Shown here in pieces: positions 37,490 through 50,004 of a stretch of DNA of 64,000 bases. Both the position numbers and the translations under genes were made by a program. Origin of the DNA: Pilimelia terevasa (GTDB lineage: Bacteria; Actinomycetota; Actinomycetes; Mycobacteriales; Micromonosporaceae). Under the pieces are notes generated by a model. The model was not told the origin of the DNA, made no database searches, and saw only the letters and a list, made by a program, of their open reading frames with translations. Within the stretch, counting starts at the first letter, position 1. Every line of letters begins with the position of its first letter. The DNA lies in the NCBI RefSeq assembly GCF_014647915.1, contig NZ_BMQC01000010.1, positions 97,052 through 161,051 on the forward strand, written 5' to 3'.

Positions 37490-38389
37490 ATGACCCGCAT
37501 CCGCACCGCCCGCCGCCGCCGGCTGGCCGCGGCGCTCGCCGCCGGCCTGCTGGCCGCGAGCCTCCCCGCCGCGGCGTCGGCGTCGCCCGCGGCCGTACTG
37601 CCCGCCGCGCCGGACGCTGCCGCACCGCCGGCCGCCGGGCCGCCGCCGGGCGTCGAGGACTACGCGGGCATCGTCAACCTCTGGGGCTGCTCGGGCTCGC
37701 TGGTGCGGTTCCGGCAGTCGCTGGACACCGACCGCGCCCTGGTCCTCACCAACGGCCACTGCTGGGAGAAGGGCTTCCCGACGGCCGACCAGGTCATCTA
37801 CCGGGAGCCCAGCACCCGCACGGCACTCGTCCTGCAGCCCGACGGCAAGGACCTGGGGACCGGTTTCAAGGCCGACCAGATCGCGTACGGCACCATGCTG
37901 GACACCGACGCGCTGGTCTACCGGCTCGCCGCCACCTACGCCGACGTCCGGGCGCGGACCGGGATCGCGCCGCTGACGCTGGCGGACCGGCCGCCGACGC
38001 CGCCGGTGAAGGTCGTCGTCAACTCCGGGGCCAAGAAGAAGATCTACCGCTGCACGTACGACAAGCAGATCCACCGGCTCAGGGAGGGCTCCTGGGTCTG
38101 GAAGGACGCCCTCCGGTACCCGGACTGCAAGGTCGTCCCCGGTACGTCCGGCTCGCCGGTCATCGACGTGGCCACCGGCCTGGTGGTGGGCGTGAACAAC
38201 ACGACCCCGATGGGCGGCGGCGACTGCCAGTTCAACAACCCGTGCGAGGTGGACGAGGCGGGGAAGGTCACGGTGACCAGGGACGCCGGCTACGGCACCC
38301 AGACGTACCTGTTCACGGAGTGCCTGAACGACCGCCGGGAGATCGACCTGGCCGTGCCGACGTGCCGGCTGCCCGGGCCGAAGCGCTGA
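37490..38389 (+). CDS. secreted serine protease-like protein, V8/S1 type
   Basis: A 299-residue exported protein with an Arg-rich signal peptide and a trypsin-like fold of a different branch: CSGSLVRF, catalytic His in LTNGHCWEKG, a mid-domain Asp candidate in LDTDALVYRLA, and the Ser loop VPGTSGSPVIDVATG (GTSGSP as in V8-like proteases). Additional cysteines lie in YRCTYDK, DCKVVPG, DCQFNNPCEV and FTECLND. The ATG at 37490 has AAGGAG six bases upstream. Substrate is unknown; the pair of proteases is probably not co-transcribed given the GC-rich inverted repeat at about 37390-37430 between them. Confidence 0.85.
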   Translation: MTRIRTARRRRLAAALAAGLLAASLPAAASASPAAVLPAAPDAAAPPAAGPPPGVEDYAGIVNLWGCSGSLVRFRQSLDTDRALVLTNGHCWEKGFPTADQVIYREPSTRTALVLQPDGKDLGTGFKADQIAYGTMLDTDALVYRLAATYADVRARTGIAPLTLADRPPTPPVKVVVNSGAKKKIYRCTYDKQIHRLREGSWVWKDALRYPDCKVVPGTSGSPVIDVATGLVVGVNNTTPMGGGDCQFNNPCEVDEAGKVTVTRDAGYGTQTYLFTECLNDRREIDLAVPTCRLPGPKR

Positions 38390-38412
38390 CCGGCGCGGCG
38401 GTGTCCAACGTG

Positions 38413-38766
38413 TCAGCTCGCCGCGGCGAGGTGGTTGCCCGGCCGGACGCCGTTCGCGCGCAGGGAGACGACCACGGCGGTGCCGTACGCGCAGATCTCG
38501 ATCCAGGACGAGGTCAGGTTGCGGTGGTCGAACCGCATGGCCACGATGGCGTTCGCGCCGCGGGACAGCGCGTTCTGGGCCATCCGCTCCACCGCCTCCT
38601 CGCGCCAGCGGGTGAGCATTTCGAACATGCGGGGATTGGTGCCGCCGTGCAGCGACTTGATTCCTTCGTTGAAGGGATTGTTGGAGCGCGCGGTGATTCC
38701 GATTACCTCGCCGAGTACGTCGCGGATCTCGTATCCGGGAAGATTGTCCGTGGTCACGACCAACAT
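38413..38766 (-). CDS. YbjQ/UPF0145 family protein
   Basis: A 117-residue protein of the YbjQ (heavy-metal-binding domain-like) family: VVTTDNLPGYEIRDVLGEVIG, NALSRGANAIVAMRFDH and EICAYGTAVVV. These proteins form pentameric assemblies; function is unclear. The ATG at 38766 follows TAAACT by six bases, supporting a leaderless start. About 295 bases separate it from the divergent GDT1 gene; apart from that -10 box I see no known leader or riboswitch in this gap. Confidence 0.9.
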   Translation of the reverse strand: MLVVTTDNLPGYEIRDVLGEVIGITARSNNPFNEGIKSLHGGTNPRMFEMLTRWREEAVERMAQNALSRGANAIVAMRFDHRNLTSSWIEICAYGTAVVVSLRANGVRPGNHLAAAS

Positions 38767-39060
38767 GAGCGAAGTTTAGTCCGGTGTGCCCTGTCGGGGG
38801 CGGCGATTGCGGAAAGCCCGGGGATCTGATGTGGCCTGCGCCACAGCAGAAAAGTCCGTGCCGCGCGGGCCTTTGGCGCGTCTTTCACCCGCGCGACGCA
38901 TCCGGCCCCGAAAGCGTCGTACCCGCTTGCTAACGCCGCCGCCGTCATTTCCGGCGGGCGGGACATCAGCACACGACGCCGTGCGGGAAATGTCACCTGG
39001 CTCGCCGGCCAGGGCGCCTCCTAGGATCGGCGGAGACCACCCCCTCCGAAAGGTCCCCCC

Positions 39061-39669
39061 GTGGAGTTCGCGCTCGTGGCGCTGACGGCCTTCCTCCTGA
39101 TCGTCCCGGTGGAGCTGCCCGACAAGACGTTCATCGCCACGCTGGTTCTGGGCACCCGGTATCCGCCGCTGCCGGTCTGGCTGGGCGTGGTCGCGGCGTT
39201 CGGGGTCCAGTGCCTCGTCGCGGTCACCGCGGGGCACCTGGTCAGCGCGCTGCCCCAGCGTCCGGTCTCGTTCGCGGCCGCCGGGCTGTTCGCCGTCGGC
39301 GCGGGCCTGCTCGCCTGGCGCGGCCGCCGGGCCGACGCCGAGGGCGCGGCCCAGGAGCGGGAGTACGGCGACCGGCTCGCCGGCCGCGACGCCCGCCGCG
39401 GGTGGAAAGCGGCGGCGGCCAGCTTCGTCGTCCTGTTCACGGCGGAGTGGGGCGACCTGTCGCAACTGCTCGCCGTCGCGCTGGTGGCCAGGGGCCAGCC
39501 GCCCGTCGCGGTGTTCCTCGGATCCTGGGCGGCATTGACGCTGGTCTCCGGCGCCGCGGTGCTGTCGGGCCGGTGGCTGCTCACCCGGGTGAAGCTGTCG
39601 GTGATCACCTACATCGGGGCGGCCGTGTGCGCCGTGCTGGCTGTCGTGACAGTCGTCACGGCGTGGTGA
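39061..39669 (+). CDS. TMEM165/GDT1 family cation transporter
   Basis: A 202-residue, six-TM membrane protein of UPF0016/GDT1 (Ca2+/H+ or Mn2+ exporters). The two family motifs are VPVELPDKTFIATL (near residue 16-29; family form E-x-G-D-K/R-T, here ELPDKT) and FTAEWGDLSQLLAVAL (near 126-141). A charged cytoplasmic loop (residues about 84-118, RRADAEGAAQEREYGD) sits between the halves. The first motif has Pro where Gly is usual. It probably exports manganese or calcium. The GTG at 39061 is chosen because it begins directly at the family N-terminus. Confidence 0.9.
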   Translation: MEFALVALTAFLLIVPVELPDKTFIATLVLGTRYPPLPVWLGVVAAFGVQCLVAVTAGHLVSALPQRPVSFAAAGLFAVGAGLLAWRGRRADAEGAAQEREYGDRLAGRDARRGWKAAAASFVVLFTAEWGDLSQLLAVALVARGQPPVAVFLGSWAALTLVSGAAVLSGRWLLTRVKLSVITYIGAAVCAVLAVVTVVTAW

Positions 39670-39818
39670 GCGGGCGTCACCCGGCCGGTGGATCTCTCGC
39701 TCATCCGGGTACGCTGACCCCCAGTTCCATCCCCGCGCAACCCGCGTTTACGCAGGTCCGGTAGCACAGCAGGTCGGGCCGTGGCGTAGGCCGCGGCGAC
39801 CTAGGCAGGAGACCTCCA

Positions 39819-40070
39819 GTGGCTCGCGTCGTCGTTGACGTCATGCTCAAGCCCGAAATTCTCGACCCGCAGGGTCAGGCAGTCGCGGACGCACTGCCCC
39901 GGCTCGGCATCTCCGAGGTCGCCTCGGTGCGGATCGGCCGGCGCGTCGAGATCGAGTTCACCGGCGAGGCCGACCTGGAGCGGGCCCGCGAGATCGCCGA
40001 CAAGCTGCTCGCCAACCCCGTGATCGAGGACTTCGCCGTCTCCGCGCCGCAGGAGGGTCCGGCCGCATGA
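39819..40070 (+). CDS. purS: phosphoribosylformylglycinamidine synthase subunit PurS
   Basis: An 83-residue small FGAM-synthase subunit: [19 protein letters not shown], the conserved [19 protein letters not shown] and [15 protein letters not shown]. It bridges PurQ and PurL in the ternary complex that converts FGAR to FGAM. It overlaps purQ by four bases (ATGA), beginning the purSQL operon. The GTG at 39819 is preceded by GCAGGAG. Confidence 0.96.
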   Translation: MARVVVDVMLKPEILDPQGQAVADALPRLGISEVASVRIGRRVEIEFTGEADLERAREIADKLLANPVIEDFAVSAPQEGPAA

Positions 40071-40788
40071 GCGCACGCGTGGGCGTCGTCACCTTCCCCG
40101 GCTCGCTCGACGACGGGGACGCCGCGCGCGCGGTCCGGCTGGCCGGCGGCGACGCGGTGCGCCTCTGGCACGCCGACGCCGACCTGCACGGCGTCGACGC
40201 GGTGGTCCTGCCGGGCGGCTTCTCGTACGGCGACTACCTGCGCGCCGGGGCCATCGCCCGGTTCGCGCCGGTCATGACCTCGATCGTCGCGGCGGCCGGG
40301 GCCGGCCTGCCCGTCCTGGGCATCTGCAACGGATTCCAGGTCCTGTGCGAGGCGCACCTGCTGCCCGGCGCGCTGACCCGCAACCAGCACCTGCACTTCC
40401 GCAACCGCGACCAGGTCCTGCGGATCGAGTCCACGCGCACGGCCTTCACGCGCGCGTACGCCGACGCGCAGGAGATCCTCGTCCCGGTCAAGAACGGCGA
40501 GGGCTGCTACGTCGCCGACGCCCGGACCCTCGACGCGCTGGAGGCCGAGGGACGCGTCGTCGCCCGCTACGTCGGGGAGAATCCCAACGGCTCCCTGCGG
40601 GACATCGCCGGCATCACCAACGAGGCGGGCAACGTGGTGGGCCTCATGCCGCACCCCGAGCACGCCGTCGAGGCGCTGACCGGCCCGTCGCAGGACGGGC
40701 TCGGCTTCTTCACCTCGATTTTCAGCCACCTCGGCCGCCCCACCGCGGCCAGCGACACTGCCGCCGCGAACGCCCCCGGAGCCTCCGT

Positions 40789-40792
<4 letters not shown>
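40067..40792 (+). CDS. purQ: phosphoribosylformylglycinamidine synthase subunit PurQ (glutaminase)
   Basis: A 241-residue class I glutamine amidotransferase. The nucleophile Cys is in [14 protein letters not shown], the catalytic His/Glu in [29 protein letters not shown] and [19 protein letters not shown] are further family markers. It supplies ammonia to PurL. The C-terminus has an additional Ala-rich tail of about 15 residues. Start overlaps purS, stop overlaps purL (ATGA on both sides): tight translational coupling in purSQL. Confidence 0.96.
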
Positions 40793-43658
<2,866 letters not shown>

Positions 43659-43662
<4 letters not shown>

Positions 43663-44450
43663 GCGGCGTGGCGGGACCGGGCGGCCGCGCGGCGGAGCCG
43701 ATCCACGGCCAGCCGGGTGCCGGCGTGCGTTTCGACTGGGGCAACGCCGGTGCGGCGTCCCTGGCCAAGGTGTGCGCCGCGCTGGTCGTCGTCGACGTGC
43801 TGACGTTCACCACCGCGGTGGACGTCGCTGTGCACCGCGGCATCCGTGTGCACCCCTTCCCGTGGGGCGCCCAGGCCGCCGCGTACGCCGACCGGATGGG
43901 CGCCGCCCTGGCGGTGGCGCGGACCGACGTCTCCCCGCAGCGCCCCTACTCGCTGTCGCCGCACGCGCTGCTCTCCGCGCCGTACGTCGCCGAGCTGGTC
44001 CTGCCGTCCCCGAACGGCGCGGCGATCTGCGCCGCCGCCGGGGTCAGCGGCATCCCCGTGCTCGCCGGCTGCCTGCGCAACGGCGGCGCCGTCGCCCGGT
44101 GGCTGCGCCGGCACGGCTACGGCGCCCCGGACCGCCCCGTGGGGGTGGTCGCCGCGGGCGAGAAGTGGCCCGACGGCACCCTCCGGCCGTGCGTCGCCGA
44201 CCTGGTGGGCGCCGGCCTGGTCCTGGACGGGCTCGTCGAGGGCCCCGGCGGGCTGTCCGTGGAGGCCGCCGTGACCCTGGCCACCGTCGACGCGCTGCCG
44301 GACCTGCGGGCGGCGGTCGCCGGCAGCGTCTCGGGCCGCGAACTGGCGGCGTACGGGTTCGGCGCCGACGTCGAGGCCGCGCTCGCGGTCGATGTCTCGC
44401 CCGTGGTACCGGTGCTGCGCGACGGCGCCTTCGGCCCCGCTCTGGACTGA
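43659..44450 (+). CDS. ComB-like 2-phosphosulfolactate phosphatase family protein
   Basis: A 263-residue protein of the ComB family (Mg-dependent 2-phosphosulfolactate phosphatase in coenzyme M synthesis). Family sites: [49 protein letters not shown]. Coenzyme M is not used by these bacteria as far as is known, so another phosphatase substrate is likely. The GTG at 43659 overlaps the purL stop, placing it in the purSQL operon. It converges tightly with a surface protein gene (eight-base gap). Confidence 0.86.
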
Positions 44451-44457
44451 TCCGCGG

Positions 44458-46620
44458 TCAGTCGTCCATCCACTCGACGGCGCGGCGGGCCGGGCGGTCG
44501 GCGGGCGGCGGCGGCGCGTCGCCGGGCTGCTGGCTGAGGCCGGACAGGTACGACTCCGGGGTGAGCGGAGCCGGGTAGCCGGCCGCCGGCCGGAAGTGCC
44601 CGGTGGGCTCGTCGTAGCGCGGGGTCTCGCCGGTCGGCGCGGGCGCCCCCGCGGGGAAGTACGGCGACGGCGCCGGCCCGGTGTACCCCTGCGGGGCCGG
44701 GTAGTTCCCCTGGCGGCTCTCGCCCGCCGGGTACCCGTCGTCGGCCGGGTCGTGCGGCGGCTGACCGGCCGCCTCGGGCGCACCGGAGTGCCCCGCGGGA
44801 CCCGGGTACCCGCCGGTCGGCGCCAGGAAGGTGTCCGGGGGCGCCGGGTACCCGTTGTCCCGGCCCGGGTAGCCGCCGGCGGGGTACGCCGGCGTCCTGA
44901 GGTCGGCGTCGAGGTCGGTTCGGCGGCCGGGGAGCGCCGTCGGGGAACCGAAGGCGTCGGCCGCCCCGGGCTGGTGCGGCACCGGGCCGGGCCCGGCGTC
45001 GCCGCCGGCCGGCCCGCCGAACGCGCCGCCGAAGCCGCCGGTCGCCGGTGCGGGGCCGCCCGGGTAGTCGTGGGTGCTGCTGAGGAAGCCGCCCGCCGCG
45101 CCCGCGCCGACCCGCGCGCCGGGGTCGTCGGCCGGCACGTCGCCGACGGCGGTGCCGCCCACGGTGGTGTCGAGGCCGCCCGCGGTGCCCGGCACGGTCG
45201 CGCCCGGGTCGCCGAAGCCGTACCCGGTCGGGGCCGTCGGCGCCTGGTAGGCCGAGGCGCCCGCGCCGTGGTACGCGGGATTCGTCGGCAGCGTCCCCGG
45301 GCCCGCGTCGGTCGTGCCGGCCGGGAAGCCCTGCGCGAACGCGCCGTCGTCGACGGGCGCGAAGCCGCCGACCTGGGTGGCGTCGCCGTAGTTCGGGGGC
45401 GTGCCCCACGCCTGCGGACCGCCCGGGCCCGGCTGCTGGGGGAGGTACGGCGGCTGGCCGGGCGCCTGCGGCGGCAGCCCGTACGGGTCGGCGTACTCGT
45501 CCCGGACCGCCGGCTGCACGACGGTGGCCGCGTTCGCCAGGGCGTCCGCCCCGCCGGCCGGCCCGCGCGGCTGGTTCACGATCGCCGTGGCGTCGTCCAG
45601 GCGCGGGTACCGCGGGTGGCCGGGCGCGCCCGCGCCCTTGACGGGGGCGTCCTGCCGGCGGTGGCGGTTCAGGTACCAGGCGCCGGCCAGGCCGCCGGCC
45701 AGCAGCAGGACGCCGAGGCCGACACCGAGCCAGGTCAGCGGGCCGGTCGACTCCTCGTCCGAGGAGGCCGGCTCCGCCGCGCCGGAGCCGGCCGGCGGCG
45801 TCTCCTCGCCGGCCGGCGGCACCGCGTCGTCGGTGGGCGCCGGGGTCGCGGTCGGGCTGGGCGTCGGGGTCGGCCGGTTGGTGGAGCGCATCCGCAGCCG
45901 CAGGTTGAACGTTTCGTTGCTGCGGACCGTGATGGTGGTGACGGCCTGTTCGTACTCGCTCGCCTGGGCCACCACCCGGACGGGCCCGGGGGTGATGACG
46001 CTGCCCTCGCTGCCCTCGAAGCCGAACCGCCCGCCGCCGTCGGTGTTGGCCAGCCGGGTGTTGCCGCGCGAGTCCTGGATGCCCACCTGGGCGCCGCTGA
46101 TGCCGGCGCCGGTGGCGACGTCGACGATGCGGCCGGTGATCCGCCGGGCGGTCTGCGGGCCCTCGGGTCCGCGCACGGTGATGATCCGCTCGTCGCGGTC
46201 GGACTCGCTGACGACGGAGACGGGCACCCGCCGCCGCTCGCCGTTGCCGAGGGTGCCGGCGGTGACCCGCGCGCTGAACACGCGGCCGATGCTGGAGGTG
46301 ACCTCGCAGCCGGAGGTACAGGTCAGGCCGGGGCCGACCTCGACGGTGGCCGAGCCGGGGCCGCCGAGGATGCCGTGCGAGGCGGTGAAGGTGACGGTGG
46401 CGCTCTCGCCGGAGCGGAGCTGGTCCGGGCTCACGGCGAGGATGCGGACCTCGACCTCGGCGGCGGCCGGGGCGGGCGCGGCGGGCTGGCCGGGTGTCGC
46501 GGGCGCGGCAGTGGCGGCCGCGGCGCCGATCAGCGCCCCGCCCAGCATCGCCAGTTGCGCGACTCCGGCGCGAAGCATCCACGCTCGTCGCTGCGTCCTC
46601 ACGGGCCACCCGCCTTTCAT
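44458..46620 (-). CDS. secreted-domain, single-TM protein with 400-residue disordered tail
   Basis: A 720-residue protein. It has a signal peptide, an extracellular part with an Ig-like segment ([18 protein letters not shown]) and a carboxypeptidase-regulatory-like module ([21 protein letters not shown], about residues 160-245). A Thr/Pro-rich stalk follows, then one TM helix near residue 300 ([22 protein letters not shown]), and a long cytoplasmic tail rich in Gly, Pro, Tyr and Ala with repeated YPxxxGYPxxxxGYP elements. It ends VEWMDD. No enzymatic motif is visible. The layout, outer sensor or adhesion part plus long intracellular disordered tail, suggests an envelope scaffold; this is inference. 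ATG at 46620. Confidence 0.82.
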   Translation of the reverse strand: MKGGWPVRTQRRAWMLRAGVAQLAMLGGALIGAAAATAAPATPGQPAAPAPAAAEVEVRILAVSPDQLRSGESATVTFTASHGILGGPGSATVEVGPGLTCTSGCEVTSSIGRVFSARVTAGTLGNGERRRVPVSVVSESDRDERIITVRGPEGPQTARRITGRIVDVATGAGISGAQVGIQDSRGNTRLANTDGGGRFGFEGSEGSVITPGPVRVVAQASEYEQAVTTITVRSNETFNLRLRMRSTNRPTPTPSPTATPAPTDDAVPPAGEETPPAGSGAAEPASSDEESTGPLTWLGVGLGVLLLAGGLAGAWYLNRHRRQDAPVKGAGAPGHPRYPRLDDATAIVNQPRGPAGGADALANAATVVQPAVRDEYADPYGLPPQAPGQPPYLPQQPGPGGPQAWGTPPNYGDATQVGGFAPVDDGAFAQGFPAGTTDAGPGTLPTNPAYHGAGASAYQAPTAPTGYGFGDPGATVPGTAGGLDTTVGGTAVGDVPADDPGARVGAGAAGGFLSSTHDYPGGPAPATGGFGGAFGGPAGGDAGPGPVPHQPGAADAFGSPTALPGRRTDLDADLRTPAYPAGGYPGRDNGYPAPPDTFLAPTGGYPGPAGHSGAPEAAGQPPHDPADDGYPAGESRQGNYPAPQGYTGPAPSPYFPAGAPAPTGETPRYDEPTGHFRPAAGYPAPLTPESYLSGLSQQPGDAPPPPADRPARRAVEWMDD

Positions 46621-46728
46621 CGGCGCACGTCGGGTTGGTACCGACGGTCACTATGCCCTGTCCCCGCGGCCGTCCGCGACCCCGGGGTGGTCCGAATGCG
46701 GGCGATTTCAGCGTCGTATCGTTCCCGG

Positions 46729-47124
46729 GTGTCCTCCGCACCCGATCCGCTGCCGCCCACCCTGGCCGTACTCGCCGCGGTGGCCGAGGGAAAGTCTCCC
46801 GGTTCGGCCACCCTCCGGGAGGCCGTCCGGGCACTGCTGGCGGTCCTGGCGGCGGCGGCGCCCGGCCGTGCGGTGGAGGTCCGCGTACCCCCGTACGGCG
46901 CCGTGCAGTGCGGCGCCGGCCCGCGGCACACCCGGGGTACGCCGCCGAACGTCGTCGAGGTGGATCCCCTCACCTGGGTACTGCTCGCCACGGGCCACCT
47001 GAGCTGGTCGGACGCGACCGCCGCCGGCCGGGTCCGGGCGAGCGGCGTCCGCGCTGATTTGTCAGTTTTTCTCCCTTTGCTAACGCCGCCGACCGGGTCG
47101 GGGATCCGCCCCCGTCAGGCGTGA
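46729..47124 (+). CDS. sterol-carrier-family small protein
   Basis: A 131-residue protein of the actinobacterial 'sterol carrier family' (SCP2-like, unknown ligand): the diagnostic segment is [38 protein letters not shown], here spread over residues 45-85, followed by [17 protein letters not shown]. Genes of this family usually precede purF, as here. The GTG at 46729 follows TATCGT (46717-46722) by six bases, a leaderless signature; an in-frame ATG at 46696 is less likely. Confidence 0.85.
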   Translation: MSSAPDPLPPTLAVLAAVAEGKSPGSATLREAVRALLAVLAAAAPGRAVEVRVPPYGAVQCGAGPRHTRGTPPNVVEVDPLTWVLLATGHLSWSDATAAGRVRASGVRADLSVFLPLLTPPTGSGIRPRQA

Positions 47125-47225
47125 TCGCGGACCAATCGGGCACATCCCCGGCCGTCGCCTCGCGCGCGGTCCCACGATCGTGGCCCGTATACACTGGCCG
47201 TACCCCCCGGACGAAGGAGTGGCAG

Positions 47226-48725
47226 GTGCCCCGAGGCGACGGCCGACTGAGCCACGACCTCGACCCGCAGCATCCCGGCCCGAAGGACGAGTGCGGCGTC
47301 TTCGCCGTCTGGGCACCGGGTGAGGAGGTCGCGAAGCTCACCTACTACGGCCTGTACGCGCTGCAGCACCGCGGCCAGGAGGCCGCCGGCATGGCCGTCA
47401 GCGACGGCACCCGCGTCGTCGTCTACAAAGAGGTCGGCCTGGTGTCGCAGGTCTTCGACGAGGCGACGCTGGCCAGCCTCCGCGGCCAGCAGGCCATCGG
47501 CCACACCCGCTACTCCACCACCGGCGGCTCCACCTGGGAGAACAGCCAGCCCACCATCCGCGGCACGACGTCCGGGACGACGCTGGCGCTGGCCCACAAC
47601 GGCAATCTGGTGAACACCGCCGAGCTGGCCGCCGAGGCCCGCAAGCGCGGCCTCACCGTCGACGGCACCTCCGACACCCACATCGTCACCGCCCTGCTCA
47701 CCAGCCGCCCCGACCTGCCCGTCGAGGCCGCCGCGCTGGAGCTGCTGCCGACGGTGAAGGGCGCCTTCAGCTTCGTCTTCATGGACGAGACCACCCTCTA
47801 CGCCGCGCGTGACCCGCAGGGCGTGCGCCCGCTGGTGCTCGGCCGGCTGGAGCGCGGCTGGGTGGTGGCCAGCGAACAGTCCGCCCTGGACATCGTCGGC
47901 GCGAGCATGGTCCGCGAGGTCGAGCCGGGCGAGCTGCTCGCCATCGACGAGAACGGCCTGCGGTCCACCCGGTTCGCCGCGGCCGACCCCAAGGGCTGCA
48001 TCTTCGAGTACGTCTACGTCGCCCGCCCCGACGCCACGATCGCCGGCCGCAACGTCTACGCCGCCCGCGTCGAGGTCGGCCGCCGGCTCGCCGTCGAGCA
48101 CCCGGTCGAGGCCGACCTGGTGATGCCGGTGCCGGAGTCGGGCGTACCGGCCGCGATCGGCTACGCCGAGGCGTCGGGCATCCCCTTCGGCCACGGCCTG
48201 ACCAAGAACGCCTACGTCGGCCGCACCTTCATCCAGCCGTCGCAGACCATCCGCCAACTCGGCATCCGGCTCAAGCTCAACCCGCTGCGCGACATCATCC
48301 GCGGCAAGCGCCTCGTCGTGGTCGACGACTCGATCGTCCGCGGCAACACCCAGCGCGCGCTGGTCCGCATGCTGCGCGAGGCCGGCGCGCTGGAGGTGCA
48401 CATCCGCATCTCCGCGCCGCCGGTGCAGTGGCCGTGCTTCTACGGCATCGACTTCGCCACCCGGGCCGAGCTGATCGCCACCGGGCTGGACAACGAGGGC
48501 ATCCGCCGCTCGATCGGCGCCGACTCCCTCGGCTACGTCTCGCTGGACGGCCTGATCGCCGCGACGGAGCAGCCGAGGACGCGGCTGTGCCGGGCCTGCT
48601 TCGACGGCGAGTACCCGATCGGCCTGCCCACGCCGGAGCTGATCGGCAAACACGTCCTGGAGGCCGTCGGCAAGCGGGTCACGGTCGGGGGAGCCCTGGC
48701 CAGCGAGAGCGCCGAGCGCGCCTGA
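47226..48725 (+). CDS. purF: amidophosphoribosyltransferase
   Basis: A 499-residue enzyme catalysing the committed step of purine synthesis (PRPP plus glutamine to phosphoribosylamine). The class II glutaminase domain begins after a short leader with the nucleophile Cys in DECGVFAVWAPG; the propeptide before it is about 22 residues. The PRTase PRPP loop is VVVDDSIVRGNTQRALV. A cysteine pattern with RLCRACFDGEYP and PVQWPCFYGIDF is compatible with a 4Fe-4S cluster, as in the Bacillus type. GTG 47226 has AAGGAG upstream. purM follows after 52 bases. Confidence 0.96.
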   Translation: MPRGDGRLSHDLDPQHPGPKDECGVFAVWAPGEEVAKLTYYGLYALQHRGQEAAGMAVSDGTRVVVYKEVGLVSQVFDEATLASLRGQQAIGHTRYSTTGGSTWENSQPTIRGTTSGTTLALAHNGNLVNTAELAAEARKRGLTVDGTSDTHIVTALLTSRPDLPVEAAALELLPTVKGAFSFVFMDETTLYAARDPQGVRPLVLGRLERGWVVASEQSALDIVGASMVREVEPGELLAIDENGLRSTRFAAADPKGCIFEYVYVARPDATIAGRNVYAARVEVGRRLAVEHPVEADLVMPVPESGVPAAIGYAEASGIPFGHGLTKNAYVGRTFIQPSQTIRQLGIRLKLNPLRDIIRGKRLVVVDDSIVRGNTQRALVRMLREAGALEVHIRISAPPVQWPCFYGIDFATRAELIATGLDNEGIRRSIGADSLGYVSLDGLIAATEQPRTRLCRACFDGEYPIGLPTPELIGKHVLEAVGKRVTVGGALASESAERA

Positions 48726-48777
48726 CCTCCGCCCGAGTCGACCTCCGCAGGATCCGCACAGAAAACGAGGTATCACC

Positions 48778-49848
48778 GTGGTGCACGCGCACGACCGGTC
48801 GGCGACGTACGCCGCGGCAGGCGTCTCGATCGAGGCCGGCGACCGCGCGGTCGACCTGCTCAGGAGCAAGGTCGCGCAGACGACCCGGCCGGAGGTCCTG
48901 GGCGGCCTGGGCGGTTTCGCCGGACTGTTCAAACTGGACATGACGAAGTACACCCACCCGGTGCTCGCCTCGTCCACCGACGGCGTCGGCACGAAGCTGG
49001 TCATCGCCCAGCAGCTCGACATCCACGACACCGTGGGCATCGACCTGGTCGCCATGTGCGTGGACGACCTGGTGGCCTGCGGCGCCGAGCCGCTGTTCCT
49101 GCTCGACTACATCGCGTGCGGCCAGGTGGTGCCCGACCGGATCGCCGAGATCGGCGCCGGCATCGCCGACGGCTGCCGGTACGCCGGCTGCGCGCTGCTG
49201 GGCGGGGAGACCGCCGAGCACCCCGGCGTGATGCGGCCGCACGAGTACGACATCTCGGCCAACGCCGTCGGCGTGGTCGAGGAGGCCGACATCCTCGGCC
49301 CGCACCGGGTCGAGGTCGGCGACGCGGTGATCGCGATGCAGTCCTCGGGCCTGCACTCCAACGGCTACTCGCTGGTCCGGCACGTCCTGCTGGGCGCCGG
49401 CCGGATGCGGCTGGACTCGGTCGTGGAGGACTTCGGCGACCAGCGGACCCTCGGCCAGGAGCTGCTGACCCCGACGCGGATCTACGCCCGGGACTGCCTG
49501 GCGCTCATGGTCGAGGCGCAGGTGCGGGCGTACTGCCACGTCACCGGCGGCGGCATTCCCGGCAACCTCAACCGCGTCCTGCCCCCGGGTGCCGACGCAA
49601 TCGTGGACCGGTCGTCGTGGCGGCCGGGGCCGATCTTCGACCTGATCGAGGCCAAGGGCCGGATCGCGCAGGCGGAGATGGAGGCGACGTTCAACATGGG
49701 CGTCGGCATGTTCGCCGTCGTCGCGGCGGAGGACGCCGACCGCGCGCTGGCGTTCCTGACCAACCGCGGCGTCGCGGCCTGGCACGCGGGCGAGATCGTC
49801 GAGGGTACGGGCGAGGTCCGCATGACGCACTCCTACACCCGCGGCTGA
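48778..49848 (+). CDS. purM: phosphoribosylformylglycinamidine cyclo-ligase (AIR synthetase)
   Basis: A 356-residue AIR synthetase that closes the imidazole ring (FGAM to AIR). Family landmarks: TYAAAGVSIEAGDRAVDLL, SSTDGVGTKLVIAQ, GIDLVAMCVDDLVACGAEPLF, LGGETAEHPGVM, SSGLHSNGYSLVR, CHVTGGGIPGNLNRVLP. Length is normal. The GTG at 48778 has a GAGGT-type site (AACGAGGTATCACC). It forms an operon with purF. Its end leaves about 150 bases before the radical SAM gene's own promoter. Confidence 0.96.
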   Translation: MVHAHDRSATYAAAGVSIEAGDRAVDLLRSKVAQTTRPEVLGGLGGFAGLFKLDMTKYTHPVLASSTDGVGTKLVIAQQLDIHDTVGIDLVAMCVDDLVACGAEPLFLLDYIACGQVVPDRIAEIGAGIADGCRYAGCALLGGETAEHPGVMRPHEYDISANAVGVVEEADILGPHRVEVGDAVIAMQSSGLHSNGYSLVRHVLLGAGRMRLDSVVEDFGDQRTLGQELLTPTRIYARDCLALMVEAQVRAYCHVTGGGIPGNLNRVLPPGADAIVDRSSWRPGPIFDLIEAKGRIAQAEMEATFNMGVGMFAVVAAEDADRALAFLTNRGVAAWHAGEIVEGTGEVRMTHSYTRG

Positions 49849-49967
49849 CCCGCACCACCCGCGCGCCCCGGCAGTCAACGGCCCGCGAGGCACTCTCCCG
49901 TACCGGGCACGGGTGCCGCGCGGCCTCCGACCCGCGGCGTGCTCCCGCCCTTCCCGGGGTACGGGCG

Positions 49968-49997
49968 TTGTCAAGGCAGCGGTCCGCGCCCTAGGGT
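49968..49997 (+). promoter_or_regulatory. leaderless promoter of the radical SAM/precursor operon
   Basis: TTGTCA (49968-49973), an 18-base spacer and TAGGGT (49992-49997) form a good vegetative promoter. The predicted transcription start falls at 50004-50005, on the ATG itself. This fixes the maturase start and separates the RiPP genes from purFM. Confidence 0.65.
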
Positions 49998-50004
49998 GTC
50001 CACG

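Noticed and set aside
38767..39060. Possible yybP-ykoY (manganese) riboswitch before the GDT1 gene
   Set aside because: GDT1 genes are often under this riboswitch, but I could not find its conserved loops or pairing pattern here.
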